A stretch of 64,000 nt of DNA, taken from NCBI GenBank assembly GCA_020634435.1, contig JACKBS010000016.1, forward strand, positions 124,001-188,000. Direction: 5' to 3'. The notes under the pieces are model-generated. The model searched no databases, was not told where the DNA came from, and saw nothing but the letters and a program-made list of their open reading frames with translations. The stretch comes from Ardenticatenaceae bacterium (GTDB taxonomy: Bacteria > Chloroflexota > Anaerolineae > Promineifilales > Promineifilaceae). Positions 26,138-33,818 of this stretch are shown one piece after another. The translations under genes and the position numbers were made by a program. How positions within the stretch are numbered: the stretch's first letter is position 1; each line of letters starts with the position of its first letter.

Positions 26138-26522
26138 ACTCACCTACCTCTTCGACACCAACGCCCTCATTGACATCTATCGTGGTCGCCAGCGCATCAA
26201 ACCCACCTTCGACCAGCTAATTGCAGGCGACATTCGCGGCTGCATTTCCGTTATCACCGAAGCCGAATTATGGCGCGGTCTGCGTCCCGGCGAACTGGAC
26301 ACGCACAACGCCCTCATCCAACTGTTCACCGTGCTTCCGCTCAACTCCGATGTAGCCCGTCTGGCTGGCAGCTGGATGGCCCAATTTGATAACGTCGGGC
26401 TTGGCTGGATGGACGCCTTCATTGCCGCCTCTGCTAAACTAACAAACATGCCCCTCCTCACCCGAGACAATAGATTGGCAACTCTCTTGGATAAAGAGGT
26501 CGTCTTTGTCGTCTACGATTGA
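26130..26522 (+). CDS. PIN-domain ribonuclease toxin, VapC-like
   Basis: 130 residues from the ATG at 26130, inside the last codons of the antitoxin gene. A longer frame to 26049 exists but would only re-read antitoxin sequence. The four acidic PIN residues are visible: Asp9 in LFDTNALID, Glu44 in ITEAELW, Asp95 in GWMDAFIAA and Asp113 in LTRDNR. VapC toxins are Mg-dependent endoribonucleases cutting tRNA or rRNA. Pairing with a Phd/YefM rather than VapB antitoxin is common. The reading frame is intact, so the module may be active. Confidence 0.93.
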   Translation: MNELTYLFDTNALIDIYRGRQRIKPTFDQLIAGDIRGCISVITEAELWRGLRPGELDTHNALIQLFTVLPLNSDVARLAGSWMAQFDNVGLGWMDAFIAASAKLTNMPLLTRDNRLATLLDKEVVFVVYD

Positions 26523-26526
26523 ACAT

Positions 26527-26889
26527 TTATACAGCTAACTGCTGCTTGTACGCCTTCACGGTGGCATCTTGCTCACCTAGCAAGGTAAACAATCCCGTCA
26601 TCACTGGGCGAGCACGGCCGTTTCCGCCCCCATTGATCTCCATCAACAAACCATACATCGCCCCGGCATACTCCCGCTTTTGGATCATGTTGGCAATATT
26701 GACGTTGCTGCCGGTTAAACGGCCGTCTCCCACATCTACCAAAAATTGGGCCAACGGCCGTAGCTGGTCCGCCTCGCCTGTGTCGCTGGTGGGCAGGTGG
26801 CGCAGCGCCTCGCGGCCGTTGCCCTGGCGCAGCAGCTCTTTTGCTTTTTGAAGGCGCGCTTGTGGGCTGTTTGGAACGGCCGTTGACAA
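26527..26889 (-). CDS. Hypothetical protein with a TPR-like helix, dense in ACGGCCGT
   Basis: 120 residues if it starts at the TTG at 26889; an in-frame stop lies two codons upstream and no ATG is near, and no ribosome-binding site is visible, so the N-terminus may be missing. Residues 12-30 (RLQKAKELLRQGNGREALRHL, given here as KAKELLRQGNGREALRHL) resemble one TPR unit. The rest has no known match. Four ACGGCCGT copies fall within 360 bases, the highest density in the window. It converges on the toxin gene with four bases between stops. It could be a decaying fragment rather than a working gene. Confidence 0.45.
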   Translation of the reverse strand: MSTAVPNSPQARLQKAKELLRQGNGREALRHLPTSDTGEADQLRPLAQFLVDVGDGRLTGSNVNIANMIQKREYAGAMYGLLMEINGGGNGRARPVMTGLFTLLGEQDATVKAYKQQLAV

Positions 26890-27079
26890 CGGTTATTGCT
26901 ATACTGTTTAAACAAATTTAAAGTTCCTATTGAGATTGGGACTTCATCCAGAGCGAGATTGTCCTAAAAATAAGTGGCAACAAAAGTGCTTGGCAAATTG
27001 CCAGGTGCTTATGATTTACGCTTTCTCTCACACTACGCAACTATTCTGATAGAGTCCAACGCCCATTTGCCCATGAGAT

Positions 27080-27856
27080 TTAGCTTTTAGCAGCGACCAA
27101 AATGGTTACACCTTGTTCACGAAAAGCCTTTAACAAAGCGGAGGGCGCACTACTATCTGTAACAATGCGCGAAACGGCCGTTATCGGAACAATTGTCGCT
27201 AATGAGTGTCGCCCAAATTTGCTGCCATCGACAACCGCAATCACCTCCTGACAGCGAGTAATGACGGTCTGTTTGATTTCAACCTCGATCATCGGGGCAT
27301 CCATCAAGCCACCATCCAAAGAAATACCCCAGGCCCCTAAAAACGCTTTGTGAAAGTGAAATTGACTCAAAACGTCGTTGGCTACCAGGCCCGCAATGGA
27401 ACCTGTTGAATTGCGGACGCGCCCGCCAGTCAGGATCACTTCAAGATGCGTGCTGCCCAACATCTCCAAAGCCGTCCAAATGCCAGTGGTGACAACCGTG
27501 ACGTTATGCAAATCGGCACGCTGCTTAAGCGATTTACCCACCGCCAAAGCGGTGGTGCTTGCATCTAGTAAAATGGATTCTCCAGACTGCACAAGCGAGG
27601 CAGCCAACTTGCCAATCTGCTGCTTTTCGGCGGCCTTGACCCGCTGCTGCGTTGCGATGGAATACTCCTGGCGAGTGCGCTCATCGCCCAGGCGAGCACC
27701 ACCGTGAGTGCGAATGACTTTGCCCATTTCAGCCAACTGCTTTAAATCGCTGCGAATAGTGACGGGCGAGACAGACAATCGTTCGCTTAGTTCGTGCACG
27801 GTAACGCTTTGCTGCTGGAGAATAAGTTGAATAATTTGCTCGTGCCGTTCTTTCAT
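27080..27856 (-). CDS. DeoR/GlpR-family transcriptional regulator
   Basis: 258 residues, typical length. The N-terminal winged helix (QQSVTVHELSERLSVSPVTI, then RSDLKQLAEMGKVIRTHGG) is the DeoR signature. The C-terminal sugar-phosphate-binding domain has ILLDASTTALAVGKSL and ILTGGRVRNSTGSIAG. It diverges from the rhamnulokinase operon across a 152-bp gap containing phased TTTCGTTT repeats, so it most likely represses that operon and is relieved by a phosphorylated sugar such as rhamnulose-1-phosphate (inference). Confidence 0.93.
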   Translation of the reverse strand: MKERHEQIIQLILQQQSVTVHELSERLSVSPVTIRSDLKQLAEMGKVIRTHGGARLGDERTRQEYSIATQQRVKAAEKQQIGKLAASLVQSGESILLDASTTALAVGKSLKQRADLHNVTVVTTGIWTALEMLGSTHLEVILTGGRVRNSTGSIAGLVANDVLSQFHFHKAFLGAWGISLDGGLMDAPMIEVEIKQTVITRCQEVIAVVDGSKFGRHSLATIVPITAVSRIVTDSSAPSALLKAFREQGVTILVAAKS

Positions 27857-27924
27857 TACCTCTGCGGAATCCTCTGCACTTAGAATCAGGTCATTATAAA
27901 TAGTTTCCCAAAACTTTCAATTAC

Positions 27925-27956
27925 TTTCGTTTGTTTTTCGTTTTGTTTTGTTATAT
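27925..27956 (+). promoter_or_regulatory. rhaB promoter with phased TTTCGTTT repeats (probable DeoR operator)
   Basis: TTTCGTTTG at 27925-27933 and TTTCGTTTTG at 27936-27945, followed by a partial TTTTG at 27946, recur about every 11 bp, so on one helix face. They run into TTATAT at 27951-27956, a likely -10 box. T-rich direct repeats overlapping a promoter are common DeoR-family operators. Confidence 0.5.
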
Positions 27957-28008
27957 CATTTTCGCAGTCAATAAGCATTATTTTTGATCGGGACGGGAGC
28001 GAATAGAA

Positions 28009-29454
28009 ATGAGCAAAAAAACAGTTCTCGCGGTTGATTTGGGGGCCGAATCCGGGAGGGTGATGGCCGTAAAATTTGATGGCAATCATCTGCAACTGGA
28101 AGAGCTGCATCGTTTTCCCAACAAGACCGTGACTATCAACGGCACGCTTCACTGGGATTTTTTGCGTTTGTGGAGCGACATCCAAACCGGCATCGAAAAA
28201 GGCAAAGCGCTGAACCCGGCCAGCATCGGTGTGGATACGTGGGGCGTGGATTTTGGCTTGCTGGATAGCCGCGGGGATTTGATTGGCAATCTGGTGCATT
28301 ATCGAGACGGCCGTACCGCCAACATGATGGAAACCGCCTTCAACAAAGTGCCCCAAGCCGACATCTTTGCCCAAACGGGCATCCAATTCATGCCCATCAA
28401 CACGCTCTACCAGCTGCTGAGCCTTGTGGAATCCGGCTCGCCCCAGCTGCAAATCGCCCATACCTTTCTCACCTCCCCCGACTTGCTCAACTACTGGCTA
28501 ACGGGCACAAAAGTTTCTGAATTTAGCATTGCCACCACAACACAGCTGTTCAACCCCACCACTGGCGGATGGGCCACAGAGATAATGGATAAATTGGGCA
28601 TTCCCAGCCACATCTTCCCAGAAATTGTGCCACCAGGAACCCGTCTGGGTGCTTATGAGGGCATTCCGGTCATTGCACCCGCCTGTCATGACACGGGCAG
28701 TGCCGTCGCCGCCATGCCCACGAGCAGCGACAACTTTGCCTATATCAGCAGCGGCACCTGGAGCCTCATGGGTCTGGAAGTGTCAGCGCCCGTCATTAAC
28801 GAAGCCTCGCTGGCCGCAAACGTGACGAATGAAGGCGGGGTCTTCGGCACGTACCGACTGCTGAAAAATATCACCGGCCTATGGATTTTGCAGCAGTGCC
28901 GCCAGACATGGCAAGCCCAAGGGCAGGAGTACAGCTATGCGCAGTTGGTTTCTTTAGCGGAGGCCGCAGATCCATTAACGGCCGTTTTCAACCCCAACGA
29001 TCCCCGCTTCCTCTCACCAGGCGATCATCCGCAAAGAGTCCAGGCGTATTGCGATGAAACCAACCAGCTAGTTCCCAACAACGTGGGCAGCATTGTACGC
29101 TGCGTGCTGGAAAGTTTAGCCATGACCTACCGTGAAACATTGGACACACTGCGCCGCTTAACGGGTCGGCCAATCGACGTGGTGCACATCGGCGGTGGCG
29201 GCACGCAAAACCACCTGTTGAATCAAATGGCGGCCAACGCCACCGGCCTCCCCGTCGTTACCGGCCCGATTGAGGCCACCGTCATTGGCAACGCGCTGGT
29301 CCAGCTCATCACCCTGGGCGAAATTGGCGATCTGCGCCAGGCACGCCAAATTGTGACCGGAATGACAGAATTGAAGCGTTATGAACCAGAAGGCACGGCC
29401 GTTTGGGATGACATGTACGGCCGTTACCAACAAATCATCAAAAAATCTGCCTGA
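28009..29454 (+). CDS. rhaB: L-rhamnulokinase (FGGY family)
   Basis: 481 residues. The N-terminus VLAVDLGAESGRVMAVKFDG is characteristic of rhamnulokinase within the FGGY carbohydrate kinases. GVDTWGVDFGLLD and the C-terminal HIGGGGTQNHLLNQMAANATG (given as HIGGGGTQNHLLNQ) follow in order. It phosphorylates L-rhamnulose at O1 with ATP in the cytoplasm; related L-fuculokinase activity is possible, since the locus also handles fucose. Start ATG at 28009 has the purine-rich GGGACGGGAGCG upstream. The aldolase gene follows after 15 bases. No rhamnose isomerase gene is visible in the window. Confidence 0.9.
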   Translation: MSKKTVLAVDLGAESGRVMAVKFDGNHLQLEELHRFPNKTVTINGTLHWDFLRLWSDIQTGIEKGKALNPASIGVDTWGVDFGLLDSRGDLIGNLVHYRDGRTANMMETAFNKVPQADIFAQTGIQFMPINTLYQLLSLVESGSPQLQIAHTFLTSPDLLNYWLTGTKVSEFSIATTTQLFNPTTGGWATEIMDKLGIPSHIFPEIVPPGTRLGAYEGIPVIAPACHDTGSAVAAMPTSSDNFAYISSGTWSLMGLEVSAPVINEASLAANVTNEGGVFGTYRLLKNITGLWILQQCRQTWQAQGQEYSYAQLVSLAEAADPLTAVFNPNDPRFLSPGDHPQRVQAYCDETNQLVPNNVGSIVRCVLESLAMTYRETLDTLRRLTGRPIDVVHIGGGGTQNHLLNQMAANATGLPVVTGPIEATVIGNALVQLITLGEIGDLRQARQIVTGMTELKRYEPEGTAVWDDMYGRYQQIIKKSA

Positions 29455-29469
29455 TCTGTAAACAAAATT

Positions 29470-30759
29470 ATGAACTTTCAACTTTTACACCCCCGCGACC
29501 AACTGGTCGCAATTATGAATCGTATTTACCACAATGGCATGACCACCCTGAGTGGTGGCAACCTTTCCATCAAAGACGACAATGGCGACATCTGGATCAC
29601 CCCGTCTGGCATCGACAAAGGCAAGCTGACACCCAAAGACATCATGTGCGTCAAAGCCAATGGCGATGTCATCGGTCCCCATCGGCCATCCATCGAATTT
29701 CCCTTCCACCGCAAAATTTATGAGCTGCGGCCCGATTTTCAAGCCATCGTGCACGCCCATCCGCCCGCATTGGTTTCGTTCAGCATCGTGCGCAAAGTGC
29801 CCGACACGCGCATTATCCCCCAGGCGAACCGGGTCTGCGGGCCAGTGGGCTACGCGCCATACGCGCTGCCTGGCAGCGAAAAATTGGGCGAAAATATCGC
29901 CAACACCTTTGCCGAAGGGTACAACATCATCATTCTGGAAAATCACGGCATGGCGGCCGGTGGCGCCAGCCTACTAGACGCCTTCCACCGCCTGGAAACG
30001 CTCGATTTTTGCGCCCGCACGTTGATCCGCGCCCAAGCCCTGGGCGACGTAAAAACACTTACAGAACCAGCTCTAAATTTGTTTGATCACCGTCACAATC
30101 AGCTGCCAGAATTTGTCCCCACGGCGCACAGCAGCCGCGAGCGTGAGCTGCGCCAGCAAATTGTAGAGATCACCGCTCGTGCCAGTGACCGCCACCTGAT
30201 GATCAGCACGGAAGGCGTGGTTTCGGCCCGGCTGGATGATGACAGCTTCCTCATCACGCCCACGGGTCACGATCGCCGCACGCTGGAAGTGGAGGATGTG
30301 GTACTGGTGCGGCACGGGGTGCGTGAAGCAGGGAAGATGCCCAGCCGCTCCGTGCGGCTGCATGAAGCAATTTACGCCCGGCATCCCGACGTCAACTGTG
30401 TGATGACGGCGCAGTGCCCCAACGCCACCGCTTATGCGATTACCCCAGGTAAATTTGATTCGCGCACCATTCCAGAAAGCTTCATCTTGCTGCGTGATAT
30501 CCCCATGATTCCCTTTAAAATACTCTACACACAGGCCGAAACGGTGGCCGAGCTAGTTTCGCTTAACACACCGGTGGCGCTGGTGGAAAATGATTGCGTG
30601 TTGGCCGTCGGCACAGATGTGCTGAACGCTTTCGATCGGCTAGAGGTAGCCGAATACAGCGCACGGTCGTTGATTGATACGGCCGTTCTTGGGCAACTTG
30701 TTCCCATCGGCAATGAAGAAATTCACGATCTGGAAATTGCTTTTTCACTGACTGCATAA
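29470..30759 (+). CDS. Tandem class II aldolase/adducin protein, second half degenerate
   Basis: 429 residues made of two class II aldolase folds. The first (about 1-210) keeps the catalytic Glu76 and the zinc ligands His95, His97 (VHAHPP) and His159 (LENHG). In the second (about 215-425) the HxH is replaced (VMTAQCPN), the third His is Cys (VENDCV) and the Glu is lost, although the fold pattern persists (LITPTGHDRRTLEVEDVVLV). The first half likely cleaves rhamnulose- or fuculose-1-phosphate to lactaldehyde and dihydroxyacetone phosphate. The second may be structural or a sensor. It lies between rhaB and an aldo/keto reductase that could reduce the aldehyde product. Confidence 0.88.
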   Translation: MNFQLLHPRDQLVAIMNRIYHNGMTTLSGGNLSIKDDNGDIWITPSGIDKGKLTPKDIMCVKANGDVIGPHRPSIEFPFHRKIYELRPDFQAIVHAHPPALVSFSIVRKVPDTRIIPQANRVCGPVGYAPYALPGSEKLGENIANTFAEGYNIIILENHGMAAGGASLLDAFHRLETLDFCARTLIRAQALGDVKTLTEPALNLFDHRHNQLPEFVPTAHSSRERELRQQIVEITARASDRHLMISTEGVVSARLDDDSFLITPTGHDRRTLEVEDVVLVRHGVREAGKMPSRSVRLHEAIYARHPDVNCVMTAQCPNATAYAITPGKFDSRTIPESFILLRDIPMIPFKILYTQAETVAELVSLNTPVALVENDCVLAVGTDVLNAFDRLEVAEYSARSLIDTAVLGQLVPIGNEEIHDLEIAFSLTA

Positions 30760-30789
30760 AATCAAGCATAAGAAAACTGGAGGTCACAG

Positions 30790-31782
30790 ATGATTTATCA
30801 AGCAGCCGACAATCGTTACAACAAGATGATTTACCGTCGCAGCGGCCGCAGCGGCTTAAAGCTGCCCGCCATCACGCTGGGGCTTTGGTACAACTTTGGT
30901 GGGGTCGATACGCTGGAAAACGGCCGTTCCATGATCCATCGCGCCTTCGATTTAGGCATCACCCATTTTGATCTGGCCAATAACTACGGCCCGCCGCCCG
31001 GATCAGCCGAAGAAACCTTTGGCAAAATTCTGGCCCAAGATTTAGCCCCTTACCGCGATGAACTCGTCATCTCGTCCAAAGCGGGTTACTACATGTGGCC
31101 CGGCCCGTACGGCGAGTGGGGTTCGCGTAAATACCTCGTTGCCAGCCTGGACCAAAGCCTCAAACGAATGGGGCTGGATTACGTGGACATCTTCTACAGC
31201 CACCGCTTCGACCCCGACACGCCGCTGGAAGAAACGATGGGTGCGCTCGACTACATCGTGCGCAGCGGTCGGGCGCAGTACGTGGGCATTTCCACCTACG
31301 ATCCCGAACAAACCCGCCAGGCCGCCGCCCTCCTGCGCGATCTGGGCACACCGTGCCTCATTCACCAGCCACGCTACAACATGTTCGACCGCTGGATTGA
31401 AGATGGTCTCCTGGATGTGCTGGCCGACGAAGGCATCGGCTGCATTGGCTTTTCGCCGCTCGCTCAAGGTATCCTCACTGACAAATACCTCAACGACATC
31501 CCCGACGATTCGCGCGCGGGCAAGTACAAAGATGAACTGCATTGGGGCGACAGCGTGAGCCGGGAAAGAATTAGTCGGGTAGCTAAGCTAAACAAACTGG
31601 CCAAAAAACGGGGTCAATCAATGGCCCAAATGGCGATTGCCTGGGTGTTACGCCAGCCGGGCATGACGTCGGCCCTGATTGGCGCAAGCAAAGTTCGCCA
31701 AATTGAAGAAGCTGTAGCAGCTTTGGATAATTTAGAGTTCACAGCTGAAGAATTAGCTGAGATTGAAGCGATCCTCGCCTGA
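30790..31782 (+). CDS. Aldo/keto reductase (L-glyceraldehyde-3-phosphate reductase type)
   Basis: 330 residues. The YghZ/Kv-beta-like family is indicated by YRRSGRSGLKLPAITLGLWY, FDLANNYGPPPGSAEE (catalytic Asp and Tyr), VISSKAGYYMWPGPYGEWGS and FYSHRFDPDTPLEET (His). It reduces aldehydes with NADPH. Next to rhamnulokinase and a class II aldolase, L-lactaldehyde reduction to propanediol or detoxification of sugar aldehydes is a sensible role (inference). The start at 30790 has GGAGG eight bases upstream. The operon ends at the hairpin 31795-31825. Confidence 0.92.
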   Translation: MIYQAADNRYNKMIYRRSGRSGLKLPAITLGLWYNFGGVDTLENGRSMIHRAFDLGITHFDLANNYGPPPGSAEETFGKILAQDLAPYRDELVISSKAGYYMWPGPYGEWGSRKYLVASLDQSLKRMGLDYVDIFYSHRFDPDTPLEETMGALDYIVRSGRAQYVGISTYDPEQTRQAAALLRDLGTPCLIHQPRYNMFDRWIEDGLLDVLADEGIGCIGFSPLAQGILTDKYLNDIPDDSRAGKYKDELHWGDSVSRERISRVAKLNKLAKKRGQSMAQMAIAWVLRQPGMTSALIGASKVRQIEEAVAALDNLEFTAEELAEIEAILA

Positions 31783-31794
31783 TATCTCACCCAA

Positions 31795-31825
31795 GAATGG
31801 TCCAATCCCGCAGATTGGACCATTC
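31795..31825. terminator. Bidirectional hairpin between convergent genes
   Basis: GAATGGTCCAAT (31795-31806) and ATTGGACCATTC (31814-31825) form a perfect 12-bp stem with a 7-nt loop. It lies between the stops of the aldo/keto reductase and the minus-strand class II aldolase. No strong U-run on either side. Confidence 0.65.
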
Positions 31826-31836
31826 TCTATGCGATT

Positions 31837-32721
31837 TTAAGCTTTGCCCGCCGCCCCCACAAAACGAATGCGCTCTCGCACTACCTCAACCTGAGCCGCC
31901 CGGCCTGGACCCAAATATTTGCGCGGGTCAACCAGCTCACCATCCGCCGCCAACACCTCACGCACCGCGCCGGTAAATGCCTTGCTCAGCTGGGTGGCAA
32001 TGTTGATTTTTGCCAACCCGTGTTTGATGCCCTCAGCAATATCCTCATTGTTCACACCAGATGAGCCGTGCAAAACCAGCGGCGTTTCCAACCGCGCCCG
32101 GATATCTTTTAGCCGTGCCAAATCCAGCGAAACTGACTTATCCTTCAGCCCATGCACCGATCCCAGCGCAATCGCCAAAATATCAATGCCCGTCGCCTCA
32201 ACAAACGTTTCGGCCTCGTCCGGTGTGGTCAGCGCAATTTCATTGGGGTCGTAGGCCGCGCCGTCGGGTTTGGGCACTTCGCCAATTTCCGCTTCCATGC
32301 ACACGCCAGCGTCGTGGGCAATCGCGCACAGCCGTTTGGTGGTAGCGATGTTCTCCGCAAACGGCAAATAATCCCCGTCAAACATCACCGAAGTAAAGCC
32401 CAGGGCAATCGCTTGCAGCACCTCATTTTCATTGGCGTGATCCAAATGCAGCGATACCGGCACATCCACGCTGGCGGCGGCCACCTTGCCCAACGCCGCC
32501 ATGTACTGCAAACCGCGGATTTCGCTGCCACGGCGATTATCCCCGCCGCCGACATATTGCAGGGCACGATGGCTCACTTGAATAATCACCGGCGCATTTT
32601 CGGCCTGCGCCCCCAGCACAATGGCTTGCATCTGCTCCATCGTATTCGCATTAAAAGCGGCGATGGCATAACCCTGCTGATGGGCTTGTTGAATCCAGGG
32701 CAAAACATTTTGCAGGGTCAT
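31837..32721 (-). CDS. Class II ketose-bisphosphate aldolase (Fba/GatY/KbaY family)
   Basis: 294 residues. Zinc and catalytic sites are visible: LHLDHANE (Asp94, His95), EAEIGEV (Glu143/Glu145), GSVHG (His190) and VLHGSSG (His218). It cleaves fructose- or tagatose-1,6-bisphosphate into dihydroxyacetone phosphate and glyceraldehyde-3-phosphate. The sequence is equally compatible with either sugar; its place behind a polyol-type dehydrogenase and FGGY kinase favours a tagatose- or related ketose-phosphate role. ATG at 32721 overlaps the dehydrogenase stop (ATGA) and has AAGGAG upstream. Last gene of the minus-strand operon. Confidence 0.92.
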   Translation of the reverse strand: MTLQNVLPWIQQAHQQGYAIAAFNANTMEQMQAIVLGAQAENAPVIIQVSHRALQYVGGGDNRRGSEIRGLQYMAALGKVAAASVDVPVSLHLDHANENEVLQAIALGFTSVMFDGDYLPFAENIATTKRLCAIAHDAGVCMEAEIGEVPKPDGAAYDPNEIALTTPDEAETFVEATGIDILAIALGSVHGLKDKSVSLDLARLKDIRARLETPLVLHGSSGVNNEDIAEGIKHGLAKINIATQLSKAFTGAVREVLAADGELVDPRKYLGPGRAAQVEVVRERIRFVGAAGKA

Positions 32722-33767
32722 GAGTCAGCTCCTTCAGGGTACAGAATAATTTTGCGATGGGTCAGGCTGTGATTGCCAAGTTGGGCAAATACATCAGGCG
32801 CTTCTGCTAACGAATAGTGGTGGGAAATCATCGTATCCATGTCCAAACCGCCGTCTAGCAAAGCCGTCACCGTTTCCGTCCACTCATGGCCGGGGAACGG
32901 CGCAGAGTAGGACATAAAGCAGCCGATGATGCTCAATTCACGCCGCATCATATTTTCAATGAAGGCCATCGGCAGCGACTTATTGAGGGGCTGATTGCCG
33001 CCGCAAATCACCTTACCGCGTGGCCGCGTGAGCGGCACCGACTGCTCCAGCGTTTGCGGCACACCGGCAGCTTCCAGGGAAATATCTACCCCATCGCCCG
33101 TGAGTTTACGCACCTCGGCGACTACATCGTCGCGCAGCGGATTCAGGGTGACATGTGCACCCAATTTTTGGGCGGTGGCTAAGTTCTCATCAGAAATATC
33201 GGTGCAGATGATGAGGCTGGCACCCAAAATACGCAGCCACTGCACGATCATCAAACCAATCGAACCGGCACCGAAGACAACGGCCGTTTGCCCCCCCTCA
33301 AAATCCCCTAGCGCCAACATATGCCGGGCCACCGTCGAAGGTTCGATCAAAGCCACATGCTCAAATGGCAGCTCATCCGGCACGATGAGCACATTCCGCT
33401 CCGGCAGCTCCAGGTAATCAGCAAAACCACCCGCCTGCCGCGAGCCAATAAACGAATAGCTGTGGCAGGCCGAATAATATCCGCGCTGGCACTGTTCACA
33501 TTCAAAACACGGCACCACAGGAATAACCGAAGCGTGTTTGCCAATCAAAGATTCGTCAATACCCTCGCCCACACTTTCAATAACGCCCGCACACTCATGT
33601 CCCAGCACAATCGGATACATGCGGTGGCCAGACACATATCGCTTAATATCCGAGCCGCAAATGGAAACGGCTTTCACCTGCAACCGGACGTGGCCCGGTT
33701 CAGGCGCAGGTATGGGCACTTCCTGATAACTCATGACGCCTTGATTTTCTAAAATGGCTGCTTTCAT
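32718..33767 (-). CDS. Zinc-dependent medium-chain dehydrogenase (sorbitol/galactitol-phosphate type)
   Basis: 349 residues from the ATG at 33767, which has GAGGAA six bases upstream; an in-frame TTG 45 bases earlier would start inside the hairpin region and is rejected. Catalytic zinc site: Cys37, His57, Glu58 (VLGHECAG). Structural zinc: Cys87, Cys90, Cys93 and Cys101. The NAD(P) fold has AVVFGAGSIGLMIVQ. The family oxidises polyols or sugar alcohols, here probably feeding the kinase/aldolase pathway of the same operon. Exact substrate unknown; L-threonine dehydrogenase-like enzymes share these motifs. Confidence 0.9.
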   Translation of the reverse strand: MKAAILENQGVMSYQEVPIPAPEPGHVRLQVKAVSICGSDIKRYVSGHRMYPIVLGHECAGVIESVGEGIDESLIGKHASVIPVVPCFECEQCQRGYYSACHSYSFIGSRQAGGFADYLELPERNVLIVPDELPFEHVALIEPSTVARHMLALGDFEGGQTAVVFGAGSIGLMIVQWLRILGASLIICTDISDENLATAQKLGAHVTLNPLRDDVVAEVRKLTGDGVDISLEAAGVPQTLEQSVPLTRPRGKVICGGNQPLNKSLPMAFIENMMRRELSIIGCFMSYSAPFPGHEWTETVTALLDGGLDMDTMISHHYSLAEAPDVFAQLGNHSLTHRKIILYPEGADS

Positions 33768-33782
33768 AATGTTCCTCAAAAG

Positions 33783-33815
33783 AGATTGGGCCAATTTTTG
33801 AAATTGGCCCAATCT
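33783..33815 (-). terminator. Strong hairpin after the FGGY kinase gene
   Basis: AGATTGGGCCAATTT (33783-33797) and its exact complement (33801-33815) form a 15-bp stem with a 3-nt loop, between the kinase stop and the dehydrogenase ribosome-binding site. On the minus strand a short CTCTTTT follows. It may attenuate or process the mRNA within the operon. Confidence 0.6.
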
Positions 33816-33818
33816 TCA

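Noticed and set aside
26991..27003. TGGCAA-A-TTGCCA hairpin as terminator of the DeoR gene
   Set aside because: The stem is only six base pairs, lies about 80 bases beyond the stop and has no U-run.
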